This document shows, piece after piece, positions 63,768 through 64,000 of a DNA stretch of 64,000 bases. This DNA is from Agrococcus sp. SL85 (GTDB lineage Bacteria > Actinomycetota > Actinomycetes > Actinomycetales > Microbacteriaceae). Under the pieces are notes generated by a model, which searched no databases, was not told the origin of the DNA, and saw only the letters and a program-made list of their open reading frames with translations. The stretch lies in the NCBI RefSeq assembly GCF_026625845.1, contig NZ_CP113066.1, positions 1,488,001 to 1,552,000 on the forward strand, written 5' to 3'. Position numbers and translations under genes: made by a program. Positions within the stretch are counted from its first letter, which is position 1. Each line of letters begins with the position of its first letter.

Positions 63768-64000
63768 TCAGCGGCGGCGCAGGAAGCGCCGACGGCGCGG
63801 GCGCGCCGGCTCGGTCGAGCGGCGGGCGGCGGCCACCGCCTCGACCTCGTCGAGCAGCGCCAGGTAGTCCTCGCCCATCGCGTACGGCGAGCGCTCGCGC
63901 GCGTAGGCGAGCGCCGACTCCCGCACCGCCGGGTCGCGGTACCAGCCGGAGGCCAGCAGCTCGGCGATCGACGCCGCCGGGTCCTCGGTGTCGAAGAACC
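63768..64000 (-). CDS. Glycosyltransferase, C-terminal fragment (partial)
   Basis: The last 76 codons of a gene that continues past the right edge. The reading FFDTEDPAASIAELLASGWYRDPAVRESALAYARERSPYAMGEDYLALLDEVEAV is the typical C-terminal helix region of GT4 enzymes, followed by a strongly basic end (PRRRRFLRRR). It converges with the preceding glycosyltransferase, 19 bases apart. Confidence 0.7.
   Translation of the reverse strand, partial: FFDTEDPAASIAELLASGWYRDPAVRESALAYARERSPYAMGEDYLALLDEVEAVAAARRSTEPARPRRRRFLRRR

Noticed and set aside
63768-64000. A separate small basic protein at the right edge
   Set aside because: The sequence matches the C-terminal end of glycosyltransferases and the frame is open to the window edge, so it is a partial gene.

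Overview
The window is very GC-rich, with short intergenic gaps, many 1-4 base stop/start overlaps and frequent GTG starts. Gene content (Enzyme I of the PTS, an actinobacterial acyl-CoA carboxylase with a biotinylated alpha subunit, beta and epsilon subunits, a mycobacterial-type LpdA-like quinone reductase, a bacterial topoisomerase IB) points to an Actinomycetota chromosome, most likely Microbacteriaceae (Agrococcus-like is a guess). No rRNA, tRNA, CRISPR array, prophage or classical insertion sequence was seen.

Layout. 1-5.8 kb: end of lipA, acetyltransferase, trpS, xth, a YihY membrane protein, PTS Enzyme I. 5.9-9.5 kb: two overlapping membrane GTPase genes, each broken by two +1 shifts. 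9.6-14.1 kb: a TspO-like protein and the sdhCDAB operon. 14.2-16.6 kb: divergent mannosyltransferase and mannose-1-phosphate guanylyltransferase. 16.6-17.9 kb: a DUF559 nuclease-like gene between palindromic repeats. 18-31.2 kb: nucleoside uptake and salvage (two BMP lipoproteins, ABC ATPase, two permeases, cdd, deoA, add, a PTS EIIA; then on the other strand panD, a phosphosugar mutase and purine nucleoside phosphorylase). 31.2-37 kb: YaeQ, LpdA-like flavoprotein, YCII protein with a DUF6596-type sigma factor, acyl-CoA carboxylase alpha. 37-41.5 kb: TetR with a heterodimeric ABC exporter and a 34-base dyad operator. 41.5-49.6 kb: Maf, RNA methyltransferase, FAD monooxygenase, topoisomerase IB, accE/accD, birA. 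49.6-64 kb: PH-domain protein, UDP-glucose/GDP-mannose dehydrogenase, purK and purE around a second palindrome-flanked DUF559 gene, an LCP ligase, dTDP-rhamnose genes and glycosyltransferases of a surface-glycan cluster running off the right edge.

How it works together. Nucleosides imported by the ABC system are deaminated (cdd, add) and phosphorolysed (deoA, purine nucleoside phosphorylase); the mutase may feed the sugar phosphate into central metabolism. The rml genes, Ugd, ManC, LCP protein and glycosyltransferases together suggest a rhamnose-containing wall polysaccharide.

The most unusual signal: every reading-frame break found in the window (seven, in four genes) is a +1 change that is repaired by removing one base from AGNCT, restoring AGCT. 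A second signal is that both DUF559/AbiEi-like genes are flanked on both sides by palindromic repeats, of a different family at each locus. A third is a recurrent TANNNT box 6-8 bases before start codons, implying many leaderless transcripts.
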